64,000 bases of DNA. Source: Nocardia aurantia (GTDB lineage Bacteria; Actinomycetota; Actinomycetes; Mycobacteriales; Mycobacteriaceae). The DNA is taken from positions 1 to 64,000 of the forward strand of contig NZ_WEGI01000016.1 of NCBI RefSeq assembly GCF_009604425.1. Direction: 5' to 3'. The notes beneath the pieces were generated by a model, which worked only from the letters and a program-made list of their open reading frames with translations, did not search any database and was not told the origin of the DNA. The translations under genes and the position numbers were made by a program. Shown in pieces: positions 24,667-33,632 of the stretch; positions within the stretch are counted from its first letter, which is position 1, and each line of letters starts with the position of its first letter.

Positions 24667-26375
24667 ATTCCGCGCTGCGCAGCGCCGGATGGTACAGCGG
24701 CGCCGATCGTAATGCGTACATCCATCGCGCCTGGATGCGGGGCCTTCCCGGCAATTTCCCCGATCGCCCGCACATTGCGATCGCAAATACGGCCTCCGAT
24801 CTGACGCCGTGCAATGCCCACCTCACCGACATCGCTCAGGCGGTGAAGAACGGGGTTTACGAGGCCGGTGGTATCCCGCTGGAATTGCCGGTGGTGTCTC
24901 TGGGTGAGACGCAGATGCGGCCCACCGCGATGCTGTGGCGGAACATGGCCGCGATGGCGACGGAAGAGATGCTGCGCGCGAATCCCGTCGACGCGGCGGT
25001 CCTGCTGGGCGGCTGCGACAAAACCATTCCGGCGCTGCTCATGGCCGCGGCGTCAGTCGACCTCCCGGCGCTGGTCGTGCCGGGAGGTCCCATGCCGACG
25101 GGCTACTTCCAGGGCAGGCCCCTGGGTTGCGGTACCGATGTCTGGCGACTGAGCGAGGAGGTCCGGGCGGGCCGGCTCGCGCCGGAGCTGTTCCGCCGGT
25201 CGGAATCTGCCATGATCCGCGGGGCGGGGCACTGCAACACGATGGGCACGGCCTCGACCATGGCGCTGGTCGCTGAGGCGCTGGGCACCGTGGTGCCCGG
25301 CCTCGCGGGCACCCCCGCCGTCGATGCCCGCCTGCGGACGGTCGCGCACGACTGTGGTCGGCTCGCAGTCGAACTCGTGCGCGAGGGACGGACGCCGGGA
25401 ACCATCCTGACCGAGGGCAGCTTCCACAACGCGATCGTCGCCCTCGCCGCGGTGGGTGGCTCCACCAACGCCGTGATCCATCTGCTGGCCATCGCCCGCC
25501 GACTGGGCATCGCTCTCACCCTCGACGACTTCGACCGCATCGGGGCCGATGTTCCGTTGCTGGTGGACCTGCTGCCCGCCGGCCGGTTCCTGATGGACGA
25601 CCTGCACCGCGCCGGCGGTTTCCTCGCCGTATTGCGGGAGGTCCGCGACCTGCTCGATCCGGATGCGCTGACGGTCACCGGCCGCCCGCTGGTGACCTAT
25701 CTGGACGACGCCCGGATCTGGGATCGCGAGGTGATCCGGCCCCGGAATCAGCCGCTGCGACCCCAGGCCGGTATCGCGGTGCTGCGCGGCTCGCTGGCAC
25801 CAGACGGCGCGATCGTGAAACCGGCGGCGGCATCACCGCACCTGCTGAAACATCGCGGCCGCGCCGTCGTCTTCGCCAGCGTCGAAGATCTGCGTGCACG
25901 CATCGACGACCCCGGTCTGGATGCCGATGAGGACTCGGTCCTGGTGCTGCGCGGATGCGGTCCAAAAGGCTACCCGGGCATGCCGGAAGTGGCGAATATG
26001 CCGCTGCCACGCCGATTGCTCGAGCGTGGGGTGGGCGACATGGTGCGGATCTGCGACGGGCGGATGAGCGGCACGGCGTACGGCACTGTCGTGTTGCACG
26101 TGTCGCCGGAGGCGGCCGCCGGCGGGCCGCTGGCTCTGGTCCGCGACGGCGACTGGATCGTCATCGACGTCGGTGCGCGCCGATTGGATCTCGACGTGCC
26201 GGCGGACGAACTCGCCCGGCGCGTTGTCGACGCGGCGACGGTGGCCGGCTGGGCGAAGCCGCAGCGAGGCTGGGAACGGTTGTACGTCGACCATGTGCTG
26301 CAGGCGGACAGCGGCGCGGATCTGGACTTTCTCGTCGGATGTAGCGGTTCGGGCATTCTTCGGGAGTCGCATTGA
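24663..26375 (+). CDS. IlvD/EDD-family sugar-acid dehydratase
   Basis: This 570-residue protein carries all the family signatures: GGCDKTIPALLMA, GHCNTMGTAST, a C-terminal ICDGRMSGTAYG, and an N-terminal Cys in SDLTPCNAH. The three Cys could ligand a [2Fe-2S] cluster, as in pentonate/hexonate dehydratases. It should convert an aldonate to a 2-keto-3-deoxy acid. The neighbours (lactonase, FAH enzyme, two dehydrogenases) favour a sugar acid over the branched-chain amino-acid substrate. Which aldonate is not readable. It starts at GTG 24663, overlapping the GH2 stop. Confidence 0.85.
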   Translation: MNSALRSAGWYSGADRNAYIHRAWMRGLPGNFPDRPHIAIANTASDLTPCNAHLTDIAQAVKNGVYEAGGIPLELPVVSLGETQMRPTAMLWRNMAAMATEEMLRANPVDAAVLLGGCDKTIPALLMAAASVDLPALVVPGGPMPTGYFQGRPLGCGTDVWRLSEEVRAGRLAPELFRRSESAMIRGAGHCNTMGTASTMALVAEALGTVVPGLAGTPAVDARLRTVAHDCGRLAVELVREGRTPGTILTEGSFHNAIVALAAVGGSTNAVIHLLAIARRLGIALTLDDFDRIGADVPLLVDLLPAGRFLMDDLHRAGGFLAVLREVRDLLDPDALTVTGRPLVTYLDDARIWDREVIRPRNQPLRPQAGIAVLRGSLAPDGAIVKPAAASPHLLKHRGRAVVFASVEDLRARIDDPGLDADEDSVLVLRGCGPKGYPGMPEVANMPLPRRLLERGVGDMVRICDGRMSGTAYGTVVLHVSPEAAAGGPLALVRDGDWIVIDVGARRLDLDVPADELARRVVDAATVAGWAKPQRGWERLYVDHVLQADSGADLDFLVGCSGSGILRESH

Positions 26376-26413
26376 CCGGCAGTGGCGGCACAGCGCGCCG
26401 CCGTACCCCGGAA

Positions 26414-27328
26414 ATGACGGCTGTGACCCGGTTCAGCGTCGTCGCCGCGACCGCGGGTACCGGCATTCTGCCGGAGGGGCCGTTCTGGGACACGCGGCGG
26501 AGGCGGTTGCTCTGGGTCGACATCCAGGCGGGCCTCGTCCACGAAGGACTGCTCGAACCCGACGGCTCGATCCTGCCTACCGGTAAGTCGCAATTTCCGG
26601 GCACGGTCGGCGCGGTAACCGTGTCGTGGGATGGTGACCTGGCTGTCGCTACCGCCGACTTCGTACTGCTGGTGGACGCGTCCGGTGACCGCCGGGTGTT
26701 CAACCGTGTGCTGGCGCCGCGCTCGGGCCGGCGTATCAACGATGCCGGCACCGATCCGGCGGGCCGGCTGTATCTCGGGACGCTCAGCCTGACCCACCCG
26801 TCCGAGTCCGAGGTGCTGGTGCGGATCGAGGACGACGGCGCGGTGACGGTCATCGACGACGACCTCACCCTGTCGAACGGGATCGCCTGGTCGCCCGCCG
26901 GCGACCGGATGTACAACGTCGACTCGCTACGCCACACCGTCTACGTCCGCGACTACGACCCGGCGACCGGGAATTGTGGTGGGCGCGAAATATTTCTGGA
27001 TGGGCTCACCGGAATTCCCGACGGCATCTGCACCGATCGTGACGGCGCGGTATGGGCCGCCATGTGGGGGACCGGCCAGGCCCGGCGGTACACCCGGGAC
27101 GGGGTGCTAGACGCCGTCGTCGACGTGCCCGTACCGCACGTGTCCAGCGTCGGGTTCGCCGGGCCGGATCTGGGCACGCTCGTCATCACCACCGCCCGGC
27201 AGGGCCTCACCACCACACAGCTGGCTCGGTACCCGGCCGCCGGCGCGCTGTTCACCGCTCACGTCGCGGTCCCCGGCGTTCCGGTCGCCGCGTGGCGGCG
27301 CCCGGCCCTCTGGAAAGGTAGAGAATGA
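26414..27328 (+). CDS. SMP-30/gluconolactonase-family sugar lactonase
   Basis: This 304-residue six-bladed beta-propeller should hydrolyse an aldonolactone. The divalent-metal ligands of the family are visible: Glu in LPEGPFWD, Asn in RRINDAGTDP and in LSNGIAWSP, and Asp in MYNVDSL and IPDGICTD. The order 'EGP.W', 'ND', 'SNG', 'DG' is diagnostic. ATG 26414 is preferred; a TTG at 26372 overlaps the upstream stop. Its own stop overlaps the FAH-family start (ATGA), so lactonase and FAH enzyme are co-translated. Confidence 0.85.
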   Translation: MTAVTRFSVVAATAGTGILPEGPFWDTRRRRLLWVDIQAGLVHEGLLEPDGSILPTGKSQFPGTVGAVTVSWDGDLAVATADFVLLVDASGDRRVFNRVLAPRSGRRINDAGTDPAGRLYLGTLSLTHPSESEVLVRIEDDGAVTVIDDDLTLSNGIAWSPAGDRMYNVDSLRHTVYVRDYDPATGNCGGREIFLDGLTGIPDGICTDRDGAVWAAMWGTGQARRYTRDGVLDAVVDVPVPHVSSVGFAGPDLGTLVITTARQGLTTTQLARYPAAGALFTAHVAVPGVPVAAWRRPALWKGRE

Positions 27329-28185
27329 GACTCATCCGACTCGGTGAACCAGGGCGCGAGCATCCGGCCGCGCTGGTCTCGGACACCGCGTACGTCGACC
27401 TGTCCGACATCGTCTCCGATTTCGACGAAGCGTTCTTCGCCGCCGGGCGACTCGAGGAAATCGACCGGATCGTCGCCCGGCGTCACGCTGACGGACAGGT
27501 CCGGCAACTCGGCTCGCAGCGGCTCGGCGCACCCATCGCCCGCCCGCACCAAATCATCTGCGTGGGATTGAACTACCGCGACCACGCGGCGGAGACCGGG
27601 CAGGCGGTTCCCGCGGAGCCGATCCTGTTCACCAAGTCCCCGAATACTCTGATCGGGCCGAACGACGAGGTGCGTATCCCCTGCGGCGCAACCAAGGTCG
27701 ACTGGGAGGTCGAACTCGGCATCGTTATCGGCCGACGGGCGAGTTATCTGGACAGTCCCGAGGACGCTGTCGCGTACATTGCCGGCTGGGTGCTGGTGAA
27801 CGACGTCAGTGAGCGCGCGTTCCAGATGGAACGTGGTGGTCAATGGCTCAAGGGCAAATCGGCGGAGACATTCAACCCCGCGGGTCCTTGGCTCGTGACC
27901 CGGGACGAAATCGCCGATGTGCTGAATCTGGGTCTCCGGCTCGAGGTCAACGGCGTCCGCAAGCAGAACGGGTGCACCGCCACCATGATCTTCGATCCAT
28001 ATGCGCTCGTGCACTACATCAGCCAATTCCTGGTGCTGGAGCCAGGTGACCTGATCAACACTGGGACGCCCCCGGGCGTGGGAATGGGCTTCTCGCCGCC
28101 GCAATGGCTGACGGCGGGCGATGTGATGGACGTGACCGGCGCCGGTCTCGGCCGACAGCGGCAGCTTGTGGTCGGCCCGCGGTGA
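27325..28185 (+). CDS. FAH-family hydrolase (2-keto-3-deoxy / 2,4-diketo sugar-acid type)
   Basis: This 286-residue protein has the FAH fold: ICVGLNYRDHAAET, metal-binding DWEVELGIVIG, WVLVNDVSERAFQ, and GDLINTGTPPGVGMG. Length and motifs match the group that contains 2,4-diketo-3-deoxy-L-fuconate/L-rhamnonate hydrolases and related enzymes. Depending on the substrate it either splits a diketo acid to pyruvate plus an alpha-hydroxy acid, or dehydrates a 2-keto-3-deoxy acid. The nearby SDR favours the diketo-hydrolase reading. It overlaps both neighbours by 4 nt. Confidence 0.8.
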   Translation: MRLIRLGEPGREHPAALVSDTAYVDLSDIVSDFDEAFFAAGRLEEIDRIVARRHADGQVRQLGSQRLGAPIARPHQIICVGLNYRDHAAETGQAVPAEPILFTKSPNTLIGPNDEVRIPCGATKVDWEVELGIVIGRRASYLDSPEDAVAYIAGWVLVNDVSERAFQMERGGQWLKGKSAETFNPAGPWLVTRDEIADVLNLGLRLEVNGVRKQNGCTATMIFDPYALVHYISQFLVLEPGDLINTGTPPGVGMGFSPPQWLTAGDVMDVTGAGLGRQRQLVVGPR

Positions 28186-29207
28186 GAGCCTACGTGATCA
28201 CCGGACCCGGCACCGGGAGTGTCACCGAGGTCCCCGCCCCGCAGCCGAGGCCCGACGGAGTCGTCGTTGAGATCTCGAAGGTCGGTGTCTGCGGCACCGA
28301 CATCGAGCTGTTCGACGGTTCGATGGCGTATCTGCACGATGGTAACGCCCGCTATCCGCTGATCATCGGGCACGAATGGGCCGGACGGGTCGTGGACGCA
28401 GGCGCTGAGGTGGACCCGTCGTGGGTCGGCCGCCGGGTGACCGGCGACACGATGCTCGGATGTGGTCAATGTGTGCGCTGTACCTCGGGTCGTGCGCATG
28501 TCTGCCGCACTCGGTACGAGGTCGGTGTACGCGGTGGATGGCCGGGCGCTCTCGCGGAACGACTGGCCCTCCCGGCCGGCGCGCTGTACGCCGTCCCCGA
28601 CTCGATCGACGACGTCCGGGCCGCGATGATCGAACCCGCCGGCAACGCGTGGCGTGCTTTCGACGCGGGCGGTGTCGTCGCGGGCGAACGGCTGTTGATC
28701 CTCGGTCCTGGCACGATCGGACTGCTGTGCGCGATGTTCGCCCGCGCTGCGGGCGTCGAGGTCCACATGGCCGGCCGCGAGGGCCGCTCGCTGCGATTCG
28801 CGCGGACCCTGGGATTCGACGGCGTGTGGACCACCGACACATTGCCCGAACTCCCGTGGCACGGCGTCGTCGACGCCTCGAGCGCCGCGCACTTTCCCCG
28901 ACTCGCGGTCGACCTCATCGAACCCGGGCGGCGGGTCGCGCTGGTGGGGCTCGCCGGCCTGCCCAGCACGATCGACACGCGCGACGTCGCCCTCAAGGAC
29001 GTCACGCTCGCGGGAATCCTCGGCGGTTCAGCCGGACTGCGCCCGGCGATCGACGCATTCGCGAACGGGACTGTCGACCCCGGACCGCTCGTATCGTCGA
29101 TCGTGCCGATGGAGGCGGCGACCGACATCCTCGCCGGTCGTCCGATACCGGGTGTGGGGTCCGGTCCCAAGACGGTGATCGATGTCGCACCGGGGAGCCG
29201 ACGATGA
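28182..29207 (+). CDS. Zinc-dependent MDR-family sugar dehydrogenase
   Basis: This 341-residue protein shows catalytic zinc ligands in GVCGTDIELF and GHEWAG, structural zinc cysteines in LGCGQCVRCTSGRAHVC and a Rossmann GPGTIGLLCAMFARAAG. It resembles threonine/sorbitol/glucose-type dehydrogenases. In this operon it most plausibly oxidises an aldose at C1 to the lactone used by the SMP-30 enzyme, with the later SDR as second oxidation, but the reverse assignment is possible. It starts at GTG 28182 (GTGA overlap) and ends in an ATGA overlap with the SDR. Confidence 0.8.
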   Translation: MRAYVITGPGTGSVTEVPAPQPRPDGVVVEISKVGVCGTDIELFDGSMAYLHDGNARYPLIIGHEWAGRVVDAGAEVDPSWVGRRVTGDTMLGCGQCVRCTSGRAHVCRTRYEVGVRGGWPGALAERLALPAGALYAVPDSIDDVRAAMIEPAGNAWRAFDAGGVVAGERLLILGPGTIGLLCAMFARAAGVEVHMAGREGRSLRFARTLGFDGVWTTDTLPELPWHGVVDASSAAHFPRLAVDLIEPGRRVALVGLAGLPSTIDTRDVALKDVTLAGILGGSAGLRPAIDAFANGTVDPGPLVSSIVPMEAATDILAGRPIPGVGSGPKTVIDVAPGSRR

Positions 29208-29878
29208 GAACCGCGATCGTGAGCGGAGGCGCGAGCGGGCTCGGCGCGGCGGCCGCCGCTCGGCTGCGTGCCGTGGATATCCGGGTGGTGACCGTCGACC
29301 TCACGCCCAGCGCCGACGAGACGGTCGACGTCACCGACGAATCCGCGATAGCCGAACTCGTCGATCGTGTCGGGCCGGTGGACATCCTGGTGAACTCGGC
29401 GGGCGTCGTCGGGCCGAACGTTCCCCTGATGCACACCACCGCTGACGATTGGCGTCGCACATTCGAGGTCAATGTGATCGGCACCGTGGCGATGATGCGT
29501 TCGTTCGTCCCGGGCATGGTCGATCGCGGGTGGGGGCGGGTCGTCAATCTTGCCAGCATCGCAGGCAAGGAGGGCAATCCGAATCTGTCCGTGTACTCGG
29601 CCTCGAAGGCTGCGGTCATCGCGCTGACGAAATCCGCGGGCAAGGAACTCGCGAAGTCCGGCGTGCTGATCAACGCGATCGCGCCGGCGGTCATCGCGTC
29701 GCCGATGAATGCGGCGACCGCGCCGGAGGTGCTGGCTCACCTCACGGGACTCATCCCGATGCAGCGCATGGGGCGACCCGAGGAGGTCGCCGAGCTGATC
29801 GCCTGGCTCGTCTCCGATGCGGTCAGCTTCTCCACCGGTGCGGTGTACGACATCTCAGGCGGGCGGGCCGGCTATTGA
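29204..29878 (+). CDS. Short-chain dehydrogenase/reductase (2-keto-3-deoxy sugar-acid type)
   Basis: This 224-residue classical SDR has the cofactor motif SGGASGLGAAAA, NSAGVVG, catalytic Ser in NLASIAG, YSASK with the Tyr and Lys, and a C-terminal GRAGY. Its short length and TGAVYDISGGRAGY ending resemble 2-keto-3-deoxy-L-fuconate/rhamnonate dehydrogenases, although many SDRs look alike. It is the last gene of the operon from operator C; its end overlaps the end of the convergent TetR2 gene by 7 bp, with no room for a separate terminator. Confidence 0.8.
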   Translation: MRTAIVSGGASGLGAAAAARLRAVDIRVVTVDLTPSADETVDVTDESAIAELVDRVGPVDILVNSAGVVGPNVPLMHTTADDWRRTFEVNVIGTVAMMRSFVPGMVDRGWGRVVNLASIAGKEGNPNLSVYSASKAAVIALTKSAGKELAKSGVLINAIAPAVIASPMNAATAPEVLAHLTGLIPMQRMGRPEEVAELIAWLVSDAVSFSTGAVYDISGGRAGY

Positions 29879-30537
29879 ACCGGTTTCGACGCCAGCGGGT
29901 CGCGGAGCAGAACGGTGAGCTGAGCCTGCAAGACCTCCGCGATATCGATCCGGCGATCACGCAGCCACAGTGCTTGCACGCCCTGCGTGCAGGCGAGCAT
30001 CGCCCTTGCGGCGAGAGCGGGTTCGGTTCCGTCGCGCAGCTGGCCTCGGTCCCGCATGACGGCGAAGGCACGGTGGAGGATCTCCTCGCTTTTCGTGTAC
30101 AGCCGCGCGAAGTGTCCGTGCGCCGGATGACCGGCGGACGATGCCTCGCCGGCGAGCGCGAATTCCAGCTCGATCAACGTCGGATTCTGGACGTTGTCTG
30201 CTACCGCCGCGATCCACGCGTGGACGACGTCGATTCCATCCAGTCGGACGCGGTTGGCCTTGGCCAGCGCTTCGTCTTCCCGCCAGCGCAGCACGGCTTG
30301 GAGCAGGTCGCTCTTGGTGGGAAAGTGATGCCGAATCCCCGGGTGGGTGATTCCGACTTTTTCCGCGACATCTCGCAGCGAGCCGTCCCGGAATCCGGAC
30401 TTGGAGAACACCTCAATCGCGGCGAGCACGATGGCACGCCGTCGTTCCGCCGATTTCGCATACTTGCCGCGGCTGCCCCGGCGCACCGGGGGAGCGGCGG
30501 GGTCGCCGTCACTTCGTGGGTTGCCTTCCGTCACCAC
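29872..30537 (-). CDS. TetR-family transcriptional regulator (TetR2, paralog of TetR1)
   Basis: The core reads RRAIVLAAIEVFSKSGFRDG, then LRDVAEKVGITHPGIRHHFPT, almost the same recognition helix as TetR1 (GMTHAGMRHHF there). Both share an 'RG.YAKS..RR' N-terminus, so they come from one duplication. The C-terminal domain differs more, consistent with a different ligand. The start is uncertain: GTG 30537 gives 221 residues and 30594 gives 240. It is convergent with the sugar operon and divergent from the rhamnose module, whose promoter region holds an inverted repeat (30612-30633). Confidence 0.85.
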   Translation of the reverse strand: MVTEGNPRSDGDPAAPPVRRGSRGKYAKSAERRRAIVLAAIEVFSKSGFRDGSLRDVAEKVGITHPGIRHHFPTKSDLLQAVLRWREDEALAKANRVRLDGIDVVHAWIAAVADNVQNPTLIELEFALAGEASSAGHPAHGHFARLYTKSEEILHRAFAVMRDRGQLRDGTEPALAARAMLACTQGVQALWLRDRRIDIAEVLQAQLTVLLRDPLASKPVQ

Positions 30538-30611
30538 CCTATTGTCCCGAAAAGCAATGACGTCCGGCGCTCGGTCTCGCCCGGCGGCATTCATCGCTGT
30601 TCGTCACGAAA

Positions 30612-30633
30612 TTGTCCTGTCCGCTATGGACAA
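30612..30633. promoter_or_regulatory. Inverted repeat TTGTCC-N10-GGACAA before the first rhamnose module
   Basis: TTGTCC (30612-30617) and GGACAA (30628-30633) form a spaced dyad 24 nt before the ATG at 30657. Another TTGTCC lies at 30542-30547 near the TetR2 start. The dyad may be the operator for the decayed rhamnose copy and for TetR2. It does not match operators A-C. Confidence 0.45.
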
Positions 30634-30656
30634 ACATCGCACAAGGAGTTGTGGTC

Positions 30657-30938
30657 ATGGTCAAGTCCGGCACGCCGGTCCGAGAGGCGCTGCGGCGCCG
30701 GCGAACAGAGCTGCCGCCCTGGGCTTTCGGTAGTTCGGGGACTCGGTTCGAGGTGTTCGCGCAGCCGGGTGTGCCGCGAGATTCGTTCGGGAAGGTCGCT
30801 GATGCCGCCCGGGTGCACCGGGTATACCGGGGTGGCTTTGGTGGTGTTGCTGCACATCCCCCGTTCCGGGGCTCCGAATATCTGCACATAATGATCGACG
30901 AACGTATCGGCGGGACCGCAGCCGGCCGGGGAGCATGA
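30657..30938 (+). pseudogene. L-rhamnose isomerase remnant (internal deletion), copy I
   Basis: The first ~60 residues (RTELPPWAFGSSGTRFEVFA, GVPRDSFGKVADAARVHR) match the intact isomerase at 33685, and the last ~18 (IDERIGGTAAGRGA) match its C-terminus (VAERVGGSAAGWGA). About 300 central residues carrying all metal-binding and catalytic positions are gone, leaving a 93-codon frame. A good AAGGAG lies 8 nt before ATG 30657 and the stop keeps the ATGAGATG junction with the next gene, so translation through it may still feed the aldolase/dehydrogenase. Confidence 0.85.
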
Positions 30939-30939
30939 G

Positions 30940-32976
30940 ATGACCGACGACACCGTGCGCGAATTGATCGCGCGCAGCAACCGGCTCGGCGCGGACCCGC
31001 GCAACACCAACTACGCCGGCGGTAACACCTCCGCCGAGGGCACCGGTATCGACCCGGTCACCGGTGAATCGGTGGAACTGTTGTGGGTCAAGGGATCCGG
31101 CGGCGACCTGGGCACCCTCACCGAGGCGGGCCTGGCGGTGCTGCGCCGCGACCGGCTGAGGGCGCTGGCCGAGGTCTACCCTGGCGTGGACCGCGAGGAC
31201 GAGATGGTCGCTGCGTTCGACTACTGCCTGCACGGCCGCGGTGGCGCGGCACCCAGTATCGATACCGCGATGCACGGCCTGGTCGAGGCCGCCCACGTCG
31301 ACCATCTGCATCCGGATTCCGGAATCGCGCTGGCCACCTCGGCCGATGGCGAGAAACTCACCGAACAGTGCTTCGGCGCGCGGGTGGTGTGGGTGCCGTG
31401 GCGGCGCCCGGGATTCCAGCTGGGCCTGAACATCGCCGCGATCCGCCGGGAGAACCCCGAGGCCATCGGTTGCATTCTCGGCGGTCACGGCATCACCGCA
31501 TGGGGGGACAGCTCCGCCGAATGCGAGGCCAACTCGCTCGAGATCATCCGCACCGCAACGGAATTCATCGAGGCCAACGGCCGTCCCGAACCCTTCGGAC
31601 CGGCCGTGGATCGTTACACCGCGCTGCCTGCCGAGCAACGGCGCCGCCGCGCCGCCCAACTCGCGCCGGTGATCCGGGGTCTGGCCTCGACCGATCGGCG
31701 CCAGGTCGGCCACTTCGACGACAGCGATCCGGTGCTGGACTTCCTCGCCCACGCCGAACATCCCCGGCTGGCCACGCTGGGGACCTCCTGCCCGGATCAC
31801 TTCCTGCGCACCAAGATTCGGCCCCTGGTACTCGACACCGCCGCCGACGCACCACTGGACGAGGTCGTGCTACGGCTGCGTGAACTGCATTTCGCCTATC
31901 GAGAGGATTACGCCGCCTATTACTACCGCCACGCCACCCCGGATTCCCCCGCCATGCGGGGTGCGGACCCCGCGATCGTACTGGTGCCCGGGATCGGAAT
32001 GTTCAGCTTCGGCCGCGACAAGCAGACCGCCCGCGTGGCCGGTGAGTTCTACCTGAACGCGATCCGCGTGATGCGCGGCGCCGAAGCGATCTCCCGGTAC
32101 ACCCCCATCGACGAGGCGGAAAAGTTCCGCATCGAATACTGGCCGCTCGAGGAGGCCAAACTGGCCCGGATGCCGGAGCCGAAACCGCTGGCCACCCGAA
32201 TCGCACTGATCGCCGGTGCCGGGTCCGGCATCGGACGGGCGATCGCCGCCCGCCTGGCCGCGGAGGGTGCCTGCGTGGTGATCGCCGACCGGGACGCAGA
32301 GGCCGCAGCCCGGGTCGCCGGCGAACTCGGTTCGACGGATGTCGCTGTGCCGGTCACGGTGGACGTGACCGACCCCGCGACCGTCCGGGCCGCCGTCGAT
32401 GCCACCGTGCTGGCGTTCGGTGGCATCGACCTGGTGGTCAACAATGCCGGGCTGTCGATCTCGAAACCGTTGCTGGACACCACCGAGGACGATTGGGATC
32501 GCCAGCACTCGGTCACGGCCCGCGGCTCGTTCCTGGTCTCCCGTGAGGTTGCACGGGCCATGATCGCGCAGGATTTCGGCGGTGACATCGTCTACATCGT
32601 CAGCAAGAACGCCGTGTTCGCCGGGCCGAGCAATCTCGCCCACAGCGCCGCCAAAGCCGACCAGGCCCACCAGGTCCGGCTGCTGGCCACCGAACTCGGC
32701 ACGTACGGCATCCGGGTCAACGGCGTCAATCCCGACGGCGTCGTCCGCGGATCCGGGCTCCCCGCCGGCGGCTGGAGGGCGCAACGGGCCGCGGTCTACG
32801 GCGTCGAGGAGCAGGACCTCGGCGCGTTCTACTCCCAGCGCACGCTTCTGAAACGACAAGTCCTGCCCGACCACGTCGCGGACGCGGTGTTTGTGCTCAC
32901 CGCCGGTGCGCTATCCCGGACCACGGGCCTGCACGTTCCCGTCGACAGCGGGGTCGCCGCCGCCTTCCTGCGCTGA
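30940..32976 (+). CDS. Bifunctional rhamnulose-1-phosphate aldolase/lactaldehyde dehydrogenase, copy I (catalytic Tyr changed)
   Basis: This 678-residue fusion has a class II aldolase domain (about 1-400; zinc ligands in HVDHLHPDSG and GGHGITAWG) and a C-terminal SDR domain (about 415-678; GAGSGIGRAIAARLAAEG). In the known RhaEW-type enzymes the aldolase splits L-rhamnulose-1-phosphate to DHAP and L-lactaldehyde, and the SDR oxidises lactaldehyde to lactate. Here the SDR motif reads LAHSAAK where copy II has LAYSAAK: the catalytic Tyr is His. The Ser (IVSKN) and Lys remain. The dehydrogenase half is probably impaired; the aldolase half looks intact. It is flanked by decayed isomerase and kinase genes. 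Confidence 0.85.
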   Translation: MTDDTVRELIARSNRLGADPRNTNYAGGNTSAEGTGIDPVTGESVELLWVKGSGGDLGTLTEAGLAVLRRDRLRALAEVYPGVDREDEMVAAFDYCLHGRGGAAPSIDTAMHGLVEAAHVDHLHPDSGIALATSADGEKLTEQCFGARVVWVPWRRPGFQLGLNIAAIRRENPEAIGCILGGHGITAWGDSSAECEANSLEIIRTATEFIEANGRPEPFGPAVDRYTALPAEQRRRRAAQLAPVIRGLASTDRRQVGHFDDSDPVLDFLAHAEHPRLATLGTSCPDHFLRTKIRPLVLDTAADAPLDEVVLRLRELHFAYREDYAAYYYRHATPDSPAMRGADPAIVLVPGIGMFSFGRDKQTARVAGEFYLNAIRVMRGAEAISRYTPIDEAEKFRIEYWPLEEAKLARMPEPKPLATRIALIAGAGSGIGRAIAARLAAEGACVVIADRDAEAAARVAGELGSTDVAVPVTVDVTDPATVRAAVDATVLAFGGIDLVVNNAGLSISKPLLDTTEDDWDRQHSVTARGSFLVSREVARAMIAQDFGGDIVYIVSKNAVFAGPSNLAHSAAKADQAHQVRLLATELGTYGIRVNGVNPDGVVRGSGLPAGGWRAQRAAVYGVEEQDLGAFYSQRTLLKRQVLPDHVADAVFVLTAGALSRTTGLHVPVDSGVAAAFLR

Positions 32977-33013
32977 CCGTCCGGGCCGTGGCACGCAGTC
33001 GATCGAGAGGGAA

Positions 33014-33572
33014 GTGTTTCTGCATTCCGCGCCCGACCTCACCGACGCTACCGAGCCGGTACGGGTCCACCGCCGCCGAACCCGTACCGGCAGCTACGCC
33101 GTTGACGTGGGGCGCCGGGAGTGGGCGAGGGCCGCGGCGAGATCAGTGCGGGAGGCACACCGGTTCGCCGGCCTGCCACTGCCGTTACCCGGCGGGCTGC
33201 ACCGAAACATCGGCCGCCTGTTCGAGCGACCGGACGTAGGACATGCCGTCTCCAGACCGAACCACTCGGCCGGAATCTATTCTTGAGCAGTCGATTACGG
33301 GCTCCTCGATACCGACGGCCGCGTGCTCGGTCTGCCCTACCACTACCACTACCGGCGTACCGCACTACCCGCCGATCGACCACAATCCTCTACCGGCGCA
33401 CCGATATTGCGAATCTGCACACCAACACCATTCATCAACTGCGCACCGAGCCCGCTCATCGGCTTGATGCGGCCAGGCATTGCTGCTCGTTCCGGATCTT
33501 CGCGGCTACTGGCAGACCGCGAGATCGGTGCCGAGCGTACCAATGCGTTGGCCGCGGGCGTCTGTGACGTGA
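33014..33572 (+). pseudogene. Rhamnulokinase (rhaB) pseudogene, copy I
   Basis: Read against the intact kinase at 36918, matching pieces appear in order: YAVDVG for AAVDLG, EAHRFAGLPLPLPGGLHRNIG for EVHRFPNRPLSLPDGLYWNIG, HSAGI, then AVDYGLLD, LGLPYHY, TIHQLR and ERTNA. The Trp codon before AVDYG has become TGA (33284-33286), later frames shift, and everything after about residue 180 is missing. It occupies the place expected for rhaB behind the first aldolase/dehydrogenase, so the whole three-gene module was duplicated. Confidence 0.8.
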
Positions 33573-33632
33573 ACTCCCGAGTGAACCGCACGGTGATGTC
33601 CGGATCGGCACTGCCGACCTTCTGATCGTTGA

